Position numbers and translations under genes: made by a program | Part shown: positions 18,540 through 26,906 of the stretch, piece by piece | Numbering within the stretch: the first letter of the stretch is position 1 | Layout: the number at the start of each line of letters is the position of its first letter | The notes under the pieces: generated by a model | Seen by the model: only the letters and a program-made list of their open reading frames with translations | Told to the model about the DNA's origin: nothing | The model's database searches: none | Origin: an uncultured Myxococcales bacterium | GTDB taxonomy: Bacteria; Myxococcota_A; UBA9042 | DNA: 64,000 nucleotides | Assembly (NCBI GenBank): GCA_903883645.1 | Contig: CAISBR010000193.1 | Location: forward strand, 1-64,000 | Reading direction: 5' to 3'

Positions 18540-20831
18540 CTACTTCTTGGGCTTGCCGCCCTTGGCCTGTGCCTGGCCTTTAAGGGGAACCGGCGTGCCG
18601 GCCGCCAGCGCATCCGCCACTTCTTGGCGCCGCTCAGCCTCTTCTTTGTCCGCCTTTGTCAAACCAGCAAGAGCCTTAGCTTTTTTTGCCTGATAGGCCG
18701 CCTCAGCACGGCGCTCGGCCTCTTCGGCATCCAGGTCATGCACGCCAGCTGCGGCATCCTTGATCCACTGCTCGTCCGTCTCGGCACGCAAGTAACTGCC
18801 CTCTTTGGGCAATTCTAGCACACCCAGCTCCACGCTCTGCTCTTGCGGCACCAAGTACGGCTCGCTCTCGAGCGGCATCGCATTTAGGTCGAGGACCGCC
18901 GTACCCTCGCCCTGCGCGGCCTTCAGCCGGTCGGCCCACTCCATGTCGCGCTTTTGCTCCACATCCAGATCGAGCACCCAGCCCACCATGTGCGGGTAAG
19001 TGCTCAGTTCTTCCCAGTTTTTGAGCGCGAACTGCGTGCGCCACACCAGCGTCGCCTGCTTCTGCTCCACATCGATGACCAGCGTGTCGAGCTTCAAGTC
19101 CTGCCGCTCGACGCCGTTGCCGCGGTCCAGTTCACCAATGAGCACTTTGCCCGGTAACTTGAACCACAGCGTGCCGTTCTTGGTCAGGTTCGTCAGCGTC
19201 ACCGGTTCGTCGCCGCGCAGCGTGGGCCACTGCATGTTCACGGGCGCCGCATTGTAAAAGCCCACCTTGAGCGGCTCGGTGGGCGCCTGGTTGCCCATCG
19301 CTTGCAGAATGCGGACTTGCTCGTCATCTTCTAGGTCGAGCCCACGCTGATACTCGGCCATCGCCTTCTTGATGCCCGCCATCGCCGACAGTGGCGGCCC
19401 AAACTGCTGCACACGCGGCCGCGCATGGCGCGGAAATGTGCCAAATCCATAGGCAAACGGCACTTCGTCCAGGCGTACAACATCGCGAATCAGGTCGTTC
19501 GGCGTCAGCGGCGCATCGGGGTGCTCAATCTGCGGCAACTCAAGGCGCTGCAGCAACGCCCGCTGGTTGGCCAGGCAAAAACCCTTACCATACGGGTTAG
19601 TCGGGCACATCACCTGCGGGTACTGCGCCAGCGCCGCCTCGATAGCCTTTTGCCGCTCGATCTCCGCCTTTTCGCGCGCCGACTTGCCCGCCTCGTCTTG
19701 CGCGGCTAGCTTGGCCTTTAGCTCATCGGGCCACGTGTCGGGGTCGCCGTCTGGCATCGCCTCCATGTCTAAAACCTGAGTGCCATCGCTGCTTTGCACG
19801 GTCTCTTTGGTGCGCTTGCGCGAGGCCTCGGCCAGGGCTAGCGCGTCCTTCTCGGCCTGCACGCCGGCCTCTGTCTTGGCCTTTTCCCAGTCCGCATCAC
19901 TCAGCAGCTCGGCGCCGTCATCGACTTCGATCCACTCGCCATCGGCATTCTTGCGCAGCTTTTGCTTGGCCGCCTCGCGCTCACGCTCAACCTGTTCTTC
20001 GGCATCCCGGCGCATTTTAGCCGCCATCTCCGCCAGTTCCGCTTTGTCGAGCTCTTCCAAGCTGAGCACGGCCGTGCCGTCGTTACTCGCCGCCGCATTC
20101 CACAGCCGCACGCCTTCTTCGTCAAAGCCCTCGGAACCATCGCCGTACTTCAGCTTTTCGGCCTTGGCCGACTCGGTCTTGCCGGCCAGCAGAGCGGCGA
20201 CTTCGGCCTCTTTCTTCTGCTTGTCCTCTGCCTTCTTCTTGTCGTCCTTCTTCTTTTGCGTCGCGGCCTTTTTTTCGGCGTTCTCGGCGTCGATGACTTC
20301 TTGGATTTGCCCGGCCCGCTTCAGCTCCCCATCGTCTTGGATGAACCACGACTTGCCGCCATACGCGTGCAAATACGACAAGTTCAAATCCTTGATCGGC
20401 TCCGGCTCGCTGAACTTCGGCAGCTGCGGCACCAGTTTTTGATTCTCTTTCTTGGGCGGCTGCCACAGCGCCTTGCGCGGCCCCCAGATGCGCAGCCGCT
20501 CGCGCCGCTCGCCCACCTGCACCGCACACTCAAAGCTGGCCAGAGGCTTGCCACCCGGCGCGTACGCCTTGCCGAGCACAATCACATCGACTTTCAGCTT
20601 CTCGGGCACCAGCTCGCTCTCGACCGTTGGTGGCGCTTTCTCCGGCTTGCCCTCGTCGCAGCGATCCTGTTCAAGAATAGGAGGTTGCTCCTCGTCGGGC
20701 AAAGGCACGAGCACGGCGCTGTCGGCGGCAATGCTATAGGTTCGCCGCGCAATCAGCGCAATCGCCAACGCGCCGCTCGGCCGCTCGACCGGCAACAAAT
20801 GCACCCAATAGCCTTTGCGCAACTCGGCCAC
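18540..20831 (-). CDS. DUF2169-domain protein with a large charged insertion
   Basis: 763 residues from GTG 20831, with GGGAGG at good spacing. The frame shows landmarks of DUF2169, a family often found at type VI secretion effector loci: VIVLGKAYAPGGKP (about 84-96), YLHAYGG (153-159), NPYGKGF (412-418), a YGFGTFPRHARPR segment (461-473) and FYNAAP (525-530). Between YGG and NPYGKGF, where the family normally has a short stretch, lie about 245 residues rich in Lys, Glu and Ala with coiled-coil character. A second charged tail ends in Lys. Three copies of a GTxVLxLxxM/L motif occur at 252, 350 and 643. No T6SS core genes are in the window, so the function stays open; effector delivery or assembly is a family-level guess. 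Confidence 0.72.
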   Translation of the reverse strand: MAELRKGYWVHLLPVERPSGALAIALIARRTYSIAADSAVLVPLPDEEQPPILEQDRCDEGKPEKAPPTVESELVPEKLKVDVIVLGKAYAPGGKPLASFECAVQVGERRERLRIWGPRKALWQPPKKENQKLVPQLPKFSEPEPIKDLNLSYLHAYGGKSWFIQDDGELKRAGQIQEVIDAENAEKKAATQKKKDDKKKAEDKQKKEAEVAALLAGKTESAKAEKLKYGDGSEGFDEEGVRLWNAAASNDGTAVLSLEELDKAELAEMAAKMRRDAEEQVEREREAAKQKLRKNADGEWIEVDDGAELLSDADWEKAKTEAGVQAEKDALALAEASRKRTKETVQSSDGTQVLDMEAMPDGDPDTWPDELKAKLAAQDEAGKSAREKAEIERQKAIEAALAQYPQVMCPTNPYGKGFCLANQRALLQRLELPQIEHPDAPLTPNDLIRDVVRLDEVPFAYGFGTFPRHARPRVQQFGPPLSAMAGIKKAMAEYQRGLDLEDDEQVRILQAMGNQAPTEPLKVGFYNAAPVNMQWPTLRGDEPVTLTNLTKNGTLWFKLPGKVLIGELDRGNGVERQDLKLDTLVIDVEQKQATLVWRTQFALKNWEELSTYPHMVGWVLDLDVEQKRDMEWADRLKAAQGEGTAVLDLNAMPLESEPYLVPQEQSVELGVLELPKEGSYLRAETDEQWIKDAAAGVHDLDAEEAERRAEAAYQAKKAKALAGLTKADKEEAERRQEVADALAAGTPVPLKGQAQAKGGKPKK

Positions 20832-21069
20832 CGCCGCCTCCCTGCGCGGCAGGTTAGCCGGGGCCGCGCTCGCCGTCTACCGCCTCGCCCAGTCGCGAGT
20901 CGTCCAAGTCGAATCGCCGGTGCAACCGCACGTTGAATGGGGCAGTAGCCCGCGTCGCGCCTGCGGGATCTTGACGCCCTGGCGTTTTCCGGCACCGTGT
21001 CACGTGGCTGCTCTAGACGGCGCCCCCTGCCTTGGCCAGCCTGCCGCGCCCAGCGGCAAAAGAGGATCG

Positions 21070-22092
21070 ATGGTCGCTCGCTTCCAACTGCTCGCTTTAT
21101 TGACAAGTATATTCATGACCCCGGCCATAGGCTGGGGCGCGGCGCCTGCCGACACTGCGGCCGAAGCTGCTGTGCCTGCTGTGCCTGCTGTGCCTGCTGT
21201 GCCTGCTGCCGACTCTGCCGGCGATGTCACCCTGCTCGAAGCGGTGGTCAAGGCTAAGGGCCGCGATCGCGCCGCCGCCGAAGAGGTGGCAAAAACCTTT
21301 GTGCGGATTGCACAAATCCAAGATTCCAAGGGCGATGCGAAGGCGGCTGGCCACACTCGGCAGCGCCTCGTCGACTGGTTCGAAACCTTGGGATTGCCTC
21401 GCGATGGCGCACCGCCGGCCCAGTTGGCCGCAGAGGCCCGGCTCAAACTGCTCGAGCCGCAGCTTGCCCGCGAGCTGGCCCGCAAGCTGGTCGAGGGCGG
21501 CAAACTGGTGCCTGACCCTCGCAAAGCCTTAGAATCGTGGCAAGAAGCTGTGGTAGGCCCGCTCAAAGAAGCCCGTACCGCCAAGACCACCCCACTCATC
21601 GAGTTGCTCGAAAAAGTGCGCGAGTACAAAGCTTTGGCGCCGGCCAAGCTGGCTTCGCTGCGGCAGGGCCGGTTGGCGTTGGCGTTGGCGAGCGAGTCGA
21701 CGGCGGCCGCTGCGCTCGACACGCCTGGGCAACAGGCAGCTTGGATCGAGAGCTCGAAAGTCTACCGCGATCTCGCCGCCGCAATGCTCGAAAGGGCTTG
21801 GAAAGAAACGGATGTGGCTGGGCAACGCGATGCCGTAGCCTTCGAAATTCGCAGCGAGTTGAGCAAGCTGAAGCCGGCCGAATATCCGCCGCTCGACTCG
21901 ATCCAAGAAGAGACGATGACCCCGCAGCAGCAAGAGGCGAGCAAACTCGCAGCCTTGGCCCAGCGGGCGGCCAAGCCGGCGCTCAAAGTCATGTACATGA
22001 AGAAGGCACTGGCGCTCGACCCCAACAATGCCAAGCTCAAGGAATTGCTGCGGTCTGCCGAAACGGAGCTCGCCAAAGAGGGTGGCGGCTAA
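21070..22092 (+). CDS. Secreted helical protein of unknown function
   Basis: 340 residues from ATG 21070, preceded by AGAGGA; the longer frame back to 20815 would overlap the divergent DUF2169 gene and is rejected. The N-terminus (VARFQLLALLTSIFMTPAIGWG) is a cleavable signal peptide, followed by an Ala/Pro/Val linker built from four 9-base repeats. The rest is mostly helical and rich in Ala, Leu, Lys and Glu, ending in a TPR-like segment (MKKALALDPNNAKLKELL). It overlaps the convergent gene at 22089 by four bases. No family recognised. It is probably periplasmic. Confidence 0.65.
   Translation: MVARFQLLALLTSIFMTPAIGWGAAPADTAAEAAVPAVPAVPAVPAADSAGDVTLLEAVVKAKGRDRAAAEEVAKTFVRIAQIQDSKGDAKAAGHTRQRLVDWFETLGLPRDGAPPAQLAAEARLKLLEPQLARELARKLVEGGKLVPDPRKALESWQEAVVGPLKEARTAKTTPLIELLEKVREYKALAPAKLASLRQGRLALALASESTAAAALDTPGQQAAWIESSKVYRDLAAAMLERAWKETDVAGQRDAVAFEIRSELSKLKPAEYPPLDSIQEETMTPQQQEASKLAALAQRAAKPALKVMYMKKALALDPNNAKLKELLRSAETELAKEGGG
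21172..21207 (+). repeat. Four copies of a 9-base repeat GTGCCTGCT
   Basis: Perfect tandem copies coding for Val-Pro-Ala in the linker just after the signal peptide of the 21070 gene. The unit shares GTGCCT with the sucB linker repeat. Confidence 0.95.
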
Positions 22093-22718
22093 GCACCCAG
22101 GGCTTCGACTTCGCGGCGAGCCCCGGCAAACGCTGCGCGGGCCGCTTGCAGGGCCGCTCCGGTGGCATCAACCATACCCGACACCGAATCACGAGCCATG
22201 GCGCGGTCTTGTGCCGCCAGCACGCCCACGAGTTGACCGATAATCTCAGCGTCATGAGTCAACTGCCGCAGCACCAGCGCTGAACGCACCAGCGCCTGCA
22301 CAAGCTCGAACAGCGCGAACTCGGCCCACTGGCTGCTGAATTTGGCCACCGCGAAGCGCCCTTGGGTCTGCGTCGCCAGCCGCCAGACCAGTTCGTCGGC
22401 ACCGGGAAATTGCAGCGGCAACTCACGCAAGCCAGCATAGGTGTTACGAATTGTCTGAGCAGACGCCTCGACCGCCCCAGCCCGCTGCTGCCATTGGTCG
22501 GCATCGCCCGCTGTCGCTTGGCGCTGGCACGCGGAGCGCAACCCCGCGGCTTCCGTCAAGATGTTCGCCGAGCACCATCGCACCGCCGCAACTTGCGCCG
22601 CCGCACATAGGCTGTCGTCCGCGTCGGGCAACGCAAGGCCCTCGGCAGCTTGCAACAGGTCGGTCTGGGCAAGCTGCAGTGCCTCAGCAAAACTCTGGTT
22701 TTCGTTTGGAATATTCAC
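22089..22718 (-). CDS. Hypothetical helical protein
   Basis: 209 residues starting at ATG 22718 with AGGAGCC-like bases upstream. No signal peptide or transmembrane segment is seen, so it is probably cytosolic. It is rich in Ala, Leu and Gln with long amphipathic helices throughout; nothing resembles an enzyme motif. It lies 24 bases after the pseudokinase gene and is the last gene of a five-gene minus-strand group (25753 to 22089). Its end overlaps the convergent secreted-protein gene by four bases. Function unknown; a helical adaptor for the pseudokinase is only a guess from position. Confidence 0.6.
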   Translation of the reverse strand: MNIPNENQSFAEALQLAQTDLLQAAEGLALPDADDSLCAAAQVAAVRWCSANILTEAAGLRSACQRQATAGDADQWQQRAGAVEASAQTIRNTYAGLRELPLQFPGADELVWRLATQTQGRFAVAKFSSQWAEFALFELVQALVRSALVLRQLTHDAEIIGQLVGVLAAQDRAMARDSVSGMVDATGAALQAARAAFAGARREVEALGA

Positions 22719-22742
22719 GATAGGCTCCTGGGACTGTGGCCC

Positions 22743-23930
22743 CTACTCGGGCGACAACAAGCGCGGCTGCGGTCGCGGTGGTGGCGGCGGCCGCAGGGCC
22801 TGTTGCTCGATTTCGTTCTGCATCGCCGCTTCACGGTTGTGCAACTCCGCCAGCTGCCGCGCCACAAACCATGCCGTCGCCGCCGCCAGCACGGTCAGCA
22901 CGGCCACAAGTGACCGCAGCGAGACGCGGCGCAGGCCCAGTCGCTCGTCGCTGGGCTCTTGCCGCGACATTCGCAATTGCGCAAGAGCCGCCTGCAGTTT
23001 AGCCGCATCCGCGCCCGCCACCGGCGCGGGCCCCGCCGCCATGGCAGGCAGCCCTGCTGTGGGGCTAAGCGGCAGCATCTCATCGTGTTTGTGCCAAGGC
23101 TGCGCCGGCATCCACGCCGCCAAGCCCACCAGCGGCGAGCCTCGCTGCCAGGCCGCAACCACGGGCCGCGCACCGGCAGGGTCGCCAAGCTGCAGGCAGG
23201 GCAGCCCCTGCGTCCGCTCGCGCAACGCCCCTACCAAGACCGACAAGGCCACAACGCGCGGCTCCTGCACCGTATTTTGGCAGGCCGCCAGCAGCGGGCC
23301 CAGCTCGCCTTGGTCGTCGCCGAGGCATCGCGCCATACACGCCGCAAACTGATACGCATCGGCCGCCGGCCCCGGCCACTCGCCTCGGGTCACCTCTGGG
23401 GCAGAGTGCGCTCCAGCTGCCGGGAATTGCACGGCAACCTTGACCCGAGCCGCCTGCAGCAACTGGGTCAGCCCGGCGTGCAGCAATGTAAGGGGCGGCT
23501 GCTTCTCATCACCCACTGGGCAAATCACCAAGCATTCTGGGGCAATCGAACCCGCCACGCCACCGCGCGCGTGCGCCTCGAGCAGGGCTTCGCCCAAGTC
23601 GACAAACAGCGCCGCGACCGCACGCTCGGTCATTGGGGGCGACTTGTGCAGCAGCGCCGCCAGCGTCGGCCCCCGCGGCGACTGTGCCACGCGCGCCAAA
23701 TGGCCCACATTCGCCTCTAACCCTTGGTAATTCAGCAGACTTAGCTGCGTCGACGTGGCCCACAGCTCGGAGAGCGCCACCGCCGTCGCGCGCAGTTCCG
23801 CGGGCACCGCCCACTTCTCGATCAGCTGCGCCGGTCCGCCCAACCCCGCGTCCAGCAAGCTAACGCGCCCCCACGGCTCGTGCCGCAAGGTCTGCAGTTG
23901 CGCTGCGGCAGCTGGACGCGCGGCCTTCAC
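22743..23930 (-). CDS. Ser/Thr pseudokinase-like protein with C-terminal membrane anchor
   Basis: 395 residues from GTG 23930, overlapping the aldolase stop as GTGA. The middle follows the layout of Hanks-type kinases but with key residues lost. At the catalytic loop the expected HRDLKPEN is AGSIAPEC (residues 126-133, preceded by AHARGGV). At the magnesium loop DFG is replaced by LHAG (150-153). The later SAPEVTRGEWPGPAADAYQF (176-195) matches the APE and DVYxLG-type region of helix F. No glycine loop or VAIK lysine is evident. A transmembrane helix lies near residues 340-358, followed by a Pro-rich tail. It should not phosphorylate; a binding or scaffold role is inferred. The kinase relationship itself is read from pattern only. 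Confidence 0.55.
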   Translation of the reverse strand: MKAARPAAAAQLQTLRHEPWGRVSLLDAGLGGPAQLIEKWAVPAELRATAVALSELWATSTQLSLLNYQGLEANVGHLARVAQSPRGPTLAALLHKSPPMTERAVAALFVDLGEALLEAHARGGVAGSIAPECLVICPVGDEKQPPLTLLHAGLTQLLQAARVKVAVQFPAAGAHSAPEVTRGEWPGPAADAYQFAACMARCLGDDQGELGPLLAACQNTVQEPRVVALSVLVGALRERTQGLPCLQLGDPAGARPVVAAWQRGSPLVGLAAWMPAQPWHKHDEMLPLSPTAGLPAMAAGPAPVAGADAAKLQAALAQLRMSRQEPSDERLGLRRVSLRSLVAVLTVLAAATAWFVARQLAELHNREAAMQNEIEQQALRPPPPPRPQPRLLSPE

Positions 23931-24730
23931 AACAGCTTGCCCATGGCGCGCAGCACCTCTTGCACTAGCCTAGCCTCCAAGTCACTGATCACAGGCGGGT
24001 CTAGGCGCCGCGCGGCAGACGGCTCAGGGGGCGGGCACGCGTTCCCTTCGCAGCGGTACGGCGGCGGCACTGGCCGGGCCAGGTCAAACAGACGATCAAC
24101 CTCAGCCGGCACGATCGAAGGAGCACCACCCAACATCTTGACAGTGCACGCGATATTGGCCGTGTGTTCCAGCGCATCCAACCGCGCCAGCGCCATGTCG
24201 AGCGTTGCGCCCACCGTGACCGAGCCGTGCCGCGGCATGATGATGCAATCGTAACATGCGACATATTCAGCAAGAACATCGGGCACTTGCTTAGTCGTAG
24301 GTGTCGTATAGGGAGCTGTAGCAATCTGCCCAACGGCAAAAATCACTTCACTTACAAGCGGTTCAGACAGCAAGCCGCCCGCCAACGTGTAAGCAATCGC
24401 AAGCGGCGGATGGGCGTGGATCACCGCGCCGATATCCGGCCTCCTCTCATAACTCACCAGATGTAGACCCAATTCACTCGACGGCTTGAGCTGCTTGCCG
24501 TCGGGCCCCTTCGCCGGCGTACCGACTACCCGGCCCGCCGCATCCACAACCAGCATGTCCGCAGGCGTTAAGCGCCCCTTGTGCACCCCCGACGGAGTGG
24601 TCACAAAGCGGTCTTTACCCAGCCGAATCGAGAGGTTGCCATCCATCGCCCCCGACAACTTGCGCGCATAGATCTCGCGAGCCACTTCCGCCAGCTGCAC
24701 TCGCGCGGCACGTTCGTCTAGGTGTTGCAT
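23927..24730 (-). CDS. Class II aldolase/adducin-family protein (fuculose-phosphate-aldolase-like)
   Basis: 267 residues from ATG 24730. The family carries out zinc-dependent aldol cleavage of sugar phosphates or related dehydratase/epimerase chemistry. Seen here: GAMDGNLSIRLG, the TPSGVHKG phosphate-binding region, SSELGLH with the likely catalytic Glu and the zinc-ligand HAHPP, and RHGSVTVGATLDMA, where a further zinc ligand His lies. A C-terminal extension of about 45 residues is Pro-rich and carries two Cys, beyond the usual domain of about 215 residues. Substrate cannot be assigned. It sits in a minus-strand group with two small envelope proteins and a pseudokinase, an unusual setting for a metabolic aldolase. 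Confidence 0.8.
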   Translation of the reverse strand: MQHLDERAARVQLAEVAREIYARKLSGAMDGNLSIRLGKDRFVTTPSGVHKGRLTPADMLVVDAAGRVVGTPAKGPDGKQLKPSSELGLHLVSYERRPDIGAVIHAHPPLAIAYTLAGGLLSEPLVSEVIFAVGQIATAPYTTPTTKQVPDVLAEYVACYDCIIMPRHGSVTVGATLDMALARLDALEHTANIACTVKMLGGAPSIVPAEVDRLFDLARPVPPPYRCEGNACPPPEPSAARRLDPPVISDLEARLVQEVLRAMGKLL

Positions 24731-24745
24731 ACGCGCCCCGTTCTG

Positions 24746-25219
24746 CTAGCGATCTTTTGCGGCGTCCATCGGCTTGGCGTCAAAGCGCTTGGCGTCGATC
24801 TTCCACTGCGGCAGCAAACAGTATTTGTCTAGAATCAGATACTTCGCTTCACACTGCCGCACCATCGGAATGTCGTAGCCCTTGCTTTTGTCATCGCCCG
24901 GCCGCCGCACCCGCACGCGCGCTTCGCCGACCGCATCGTGCTCCACGCTCACAATGTTCTCTGTCGCCAGATAGTAGTAGGGATGTCGCGGGCTTTTGCT
25001 CAGGTCCTCGCCCCGCGACAGCGCCATCACCGCCGACACCAGCCCGCGCGAGTCGTCGCTGAAGCCGTCGAGAAAACCTTCTTCGTCGCCCAGGGTTGCG
25101 CAAGCTACGGTCCGCAGCAGCGCCTGGTCGGGCTTTTCGTCATAGCGCCAGTACCACAGCCCGACCACGGCCGCGATCAGCAGCAAAAGCACCAAGATGG
25201 CGATCAAGACCTTCTTCAC
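24746..25219 (-). CDS. Small membrane-anchored protein of unknown function
   Basis: 157 residues from GTG 25219, preceded by GGAG with 6-base spacing; a TTG two codons upstream (25225) is less likely. One strong N-terminal transmembrane segment (VLIAILVLLLLIAAVVGLWYW) is followed by a periplasmic domain of about 120 residues with no known motif. The domain has a helix containing TVACATLGDEEGFLDGFSD and a beta-rich end with two Cys. It resembles in layout the lipoprotein encoded just upstream (25753), whose last segment is similarly WKIALLDMD against WKIDAKRFD, so the two may be paralogous. Function unknown. Confidence 0.65.
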   Translation of the reverse strand: MKKVLIAILVLLLLIAAVVGLWYWRYDEKPDQALLRTVACATLGDEEGFLDGFSDDSRGLVSAVMALSRGEDLSKSPRHPYYYLATENIVSVEHDAVGEARVRVRRPGDDKSKGYDIPMVRQCEAKYLILDKYCLLPQWKIDAKRFDAKPMDAAKDR

Positions 25220-25258
25220 GCGCAACTCCAGTTTCGGCCCGGGCCTGTGCGGCCGCCG

Positions 25259-25753
25259 CTACTTCTCGCGCACGCGGATCGCCGCGGCAAACGAGTCCAT
25301 GTCGAGCAGCGCGATCTTCCAGCGCCCGTCAACAAGCTGCATAGGGATCAGCAGGTTACCCTTACTCCCCTTGCCCTTTACCCATACCTTGGCCACCGTC
25401 GCCTCGGCCTCGACCTTGACCACCTCGCCCACCGGGATCACGGTCGGCGGCGGTTTGCACGTCACAAATACCGAGAACTGCCCCGTCGAGGTACGTGCCA
25501 CGTCGGGCGCCGCCAAAAGCAGCTTGGCCGCCTTGGGTTCGACGTAACGCGCCAGCTCATCTAGGCCGTCTTGCAGCCGCTCTTTATCGCCGCACGAGAT
25601 CTTGCCCAGCGCCCCAAGCGCGTCGCGGGCATTCTGCAGCACGGTTTCAGGGGGTTCGCGGCAACCCGTCGCCAGCAGTACCAGCGCGATCACCAAGGCG
25701 ATCACCAGCAGATGGGGCCTACCCTTATGAATATGAGGGGGTTTCTTCATCAT
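25259..25753 (-). CDS. Small lipoprotein of unknown function
   Basis: 164 residues from ATG 25753 (the next codon is also ATG). The open frame extends far upstream through the divergent kinase gene, but a signal peptide with a lipobox (VIALVLLATGC) fits only this start. The mature part begins with REPPE, has a helical first half with one Cys (KISCGDKERL), and a beta-rich second half ending in LVDGRWKIALLDMDSFAAAI. The ending is the pattern of small NTF2-like or DUF4878-type lipoproteins, but I do not assign a family. It is the head of the minus-strand group ending at 22089. Confidence 0.68.
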   Translation of the reverse strand: MMKKPPHIHKGRPHLLVIALVIALVLLATGCREPPETVLQNARDALGALGKISCGDKERLQDGLDELARYVEPKAAKLLLAAPDVARTSTGQFSVFVTCKPPPTVIPVGEVVKVEAEATVAKVWVKGKGSKGNLLIPMQLVDGRWKIALLDMDSFAAAIRVREK

Positions 25754-25866
25754 GCTCGCCGCTCGTCGTTGCATAGCCGCGGCCCCCCATGGGCGCAAAT
25801 CCGGCCTCGCAACCGCCGCTAGTGTGACGCAGGCGACCAAAACCGCAACGCCCCGCGGCGCACTGC

Positions 25867-25896
25867 TTCGACGTTTCGGGCAATTCGCGCTATTCT
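25867..25896 (+). promoter_or_regulatory. Possible sigma-70 promoter of the deoxynucleoside kinase gene
   Basis: TTCGAC at 25867-25872 and TATTCT at 25891-25896 with an 18-base spacer, about 45 bases before the start codon at 25941. The match is partial and this is a tentative call. Confidence 0.3.
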
Positions 25897-25940
25897 CGCG
25901 CCCGTGATCGAGCAGGCTTGGCTCGCCGGCGGCAACGCAC

Positions 25941-26756
25941 ATGGAATGGCTCGTCGAAGTTGAAACTTGGCAAAACAACTCGTCTTCTCTGTGGCTCGAT
26001 CCCGGCGACCAACCCGGCGACCCTGGGCTGAGCCCCGCCGCGTCTGCCGCGCCCAAAAAGAGCCGCAAGCCCAGGCCAACACCCAGCAACGCAGTCGAGC
26101 TTCGAGGCGAGCCGTCGAGCTGCGGCGCCCGTTTCGTCGCTATCGCAGGCAATATCGGCGCCGGCAAGTCGACCATGACCAAGCTGCTCGCCGACAGCTT
26201 TGGCATCGAGCCCTTCTACGAGCCCAACGATAACAACCCATATCTCAAAGACTTTTACGCCGACATGCGCCAGTACGGCTTTCACAGCCAAATGTACTTC
26301 TTGTCGGCCAAGTTCCGCGCCCACCTCGAGCTGGGCAAGCTGCTGGTCGCCGAGCCCCGCAAAGTGTTCGTGCAAGACCGCACCATCTACGAAGACGCCG
26401 AGATTTTCGCCCGCACGTTGCACACCACTGGAATTATGAGCGAACGCGACTTCGCCACCTACCAAAGCATGTACTGCGCGATCCGCGACAGCCTGCCCAA
26501 GCCCGACCTCTTGATCTACTTGCGCTGCTCGCTCAAGGGCCTGCACAACCGCATCGCCAAGCGTGGTCGGCCCGAAGAGCAAGCCATAGACCCTAAATAT
26601 CTAAAATCGCTGCAAGATTCCTACGATGCCTGGTTCGAGCGTTACGATCTCGGCCCCACCCTGGTCATCGAGACAGACCGGCTCGATTATCTGCGCAACT
26701 GGGTCGACCGCGCCGAGCTCGAGGGCGCCTTGGCGCAGATTGTGGCGCGCAGCTAG
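25941..26756 (+). CDS. Deoxynucleoside kinase-family protein
   Basis: 271 residues from ATG 25941. The catalytic part begins near residue 65 with the P-loop GNIGAGKSTMTKLLA, followed by EPFYEPNDNNPYL (substrate-site Glu), the DRTIYEDAEIFA motif (equivalent of the DRS/ERS motif) and a LID-like RGRPEE stretch near residue 205. This is the dNK/dGK/dCK family, which phosphorylates deoxynucleosides in the salvage pathway. The roughly 60 residues before the P-loop are unusually long and of low complexity (Ser/Pro/Ala), which may be a real extension or may mean translation starts further in, though no good internal start codon was found. Specific substrate unknown. Confidence 0.85.
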   Translation: MEWLVEVETWQNNSSSLWLDPGDQPGDPGLSPAASAAPKKSRKPRPTPSNAVELRGEPSSCGARFVAIAGNIGAGKSTMTKLLADSFGIEPFYEPNDNNPYLKDFYADMRQYGFHSQMYFLSAKFRAHLELGKLLVAEPRKVFVQDRTIYEDAEIFARTLHTTGIMSERDFATYQSMYCAIRDSLPKPDLLIYLRCSLKGLHNRIAKRGRPEEQAIDPKYLKSLQDSYDAWFERYDLGPTLVIETDRLDYLRNWVDRAELEGALAQIVARS

Positions 26757-26836
26757 CTCTGTAACCAACAGATCAGAGGAATTCAGAAGAATTCAGCGCA
26801 ACTGCGTAGTCTGACACTCGCATGACCATTTTGATA

Positions 26837-26865
26837 TTGACAATGAAAATCATTTTCAATACTCT
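26837..26865 (+). promoter_or_regulatory. Sigma-70 promoter overlapped by a Fur-type operator
   Basis: A perfect TTGACA (26837-26842), a 17-base spacer and TACTCT (26860-26865). Within the spacer lies a perfect 7-1-7 inverted repeat TGAAAAT-C-ATTTTCA (26844-26858), matching the Fur-box layout (TGATAAT-n-ATTATCA). Binding there would block RNA polymerase, so the barrel/cytochrome pair downstream is predicted to be iron-repressed. Confidence 0.75.
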
Positions 26866-26906
26866 GACGGAGCGCCGCACGAATCGCGGCCTCTAAGTCC
26901 GCCGCC

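Noticed and set aside
19962-20936. 324-residue plus-strand frame opposite the DUF2169 gene
   Set aside because: The minus strand has a GTG start with GGGAGG and the DUF2169 landmarks; the plus-strand product is leucine/arginine-rich without motifs.
25754-26206. Upstream extension of the 25753 lipoprotein frame
   Set aside because: It lies antisense to the deoxynucleoside kinase gene, and the lipoprotein signal peptide begins only at 25753.
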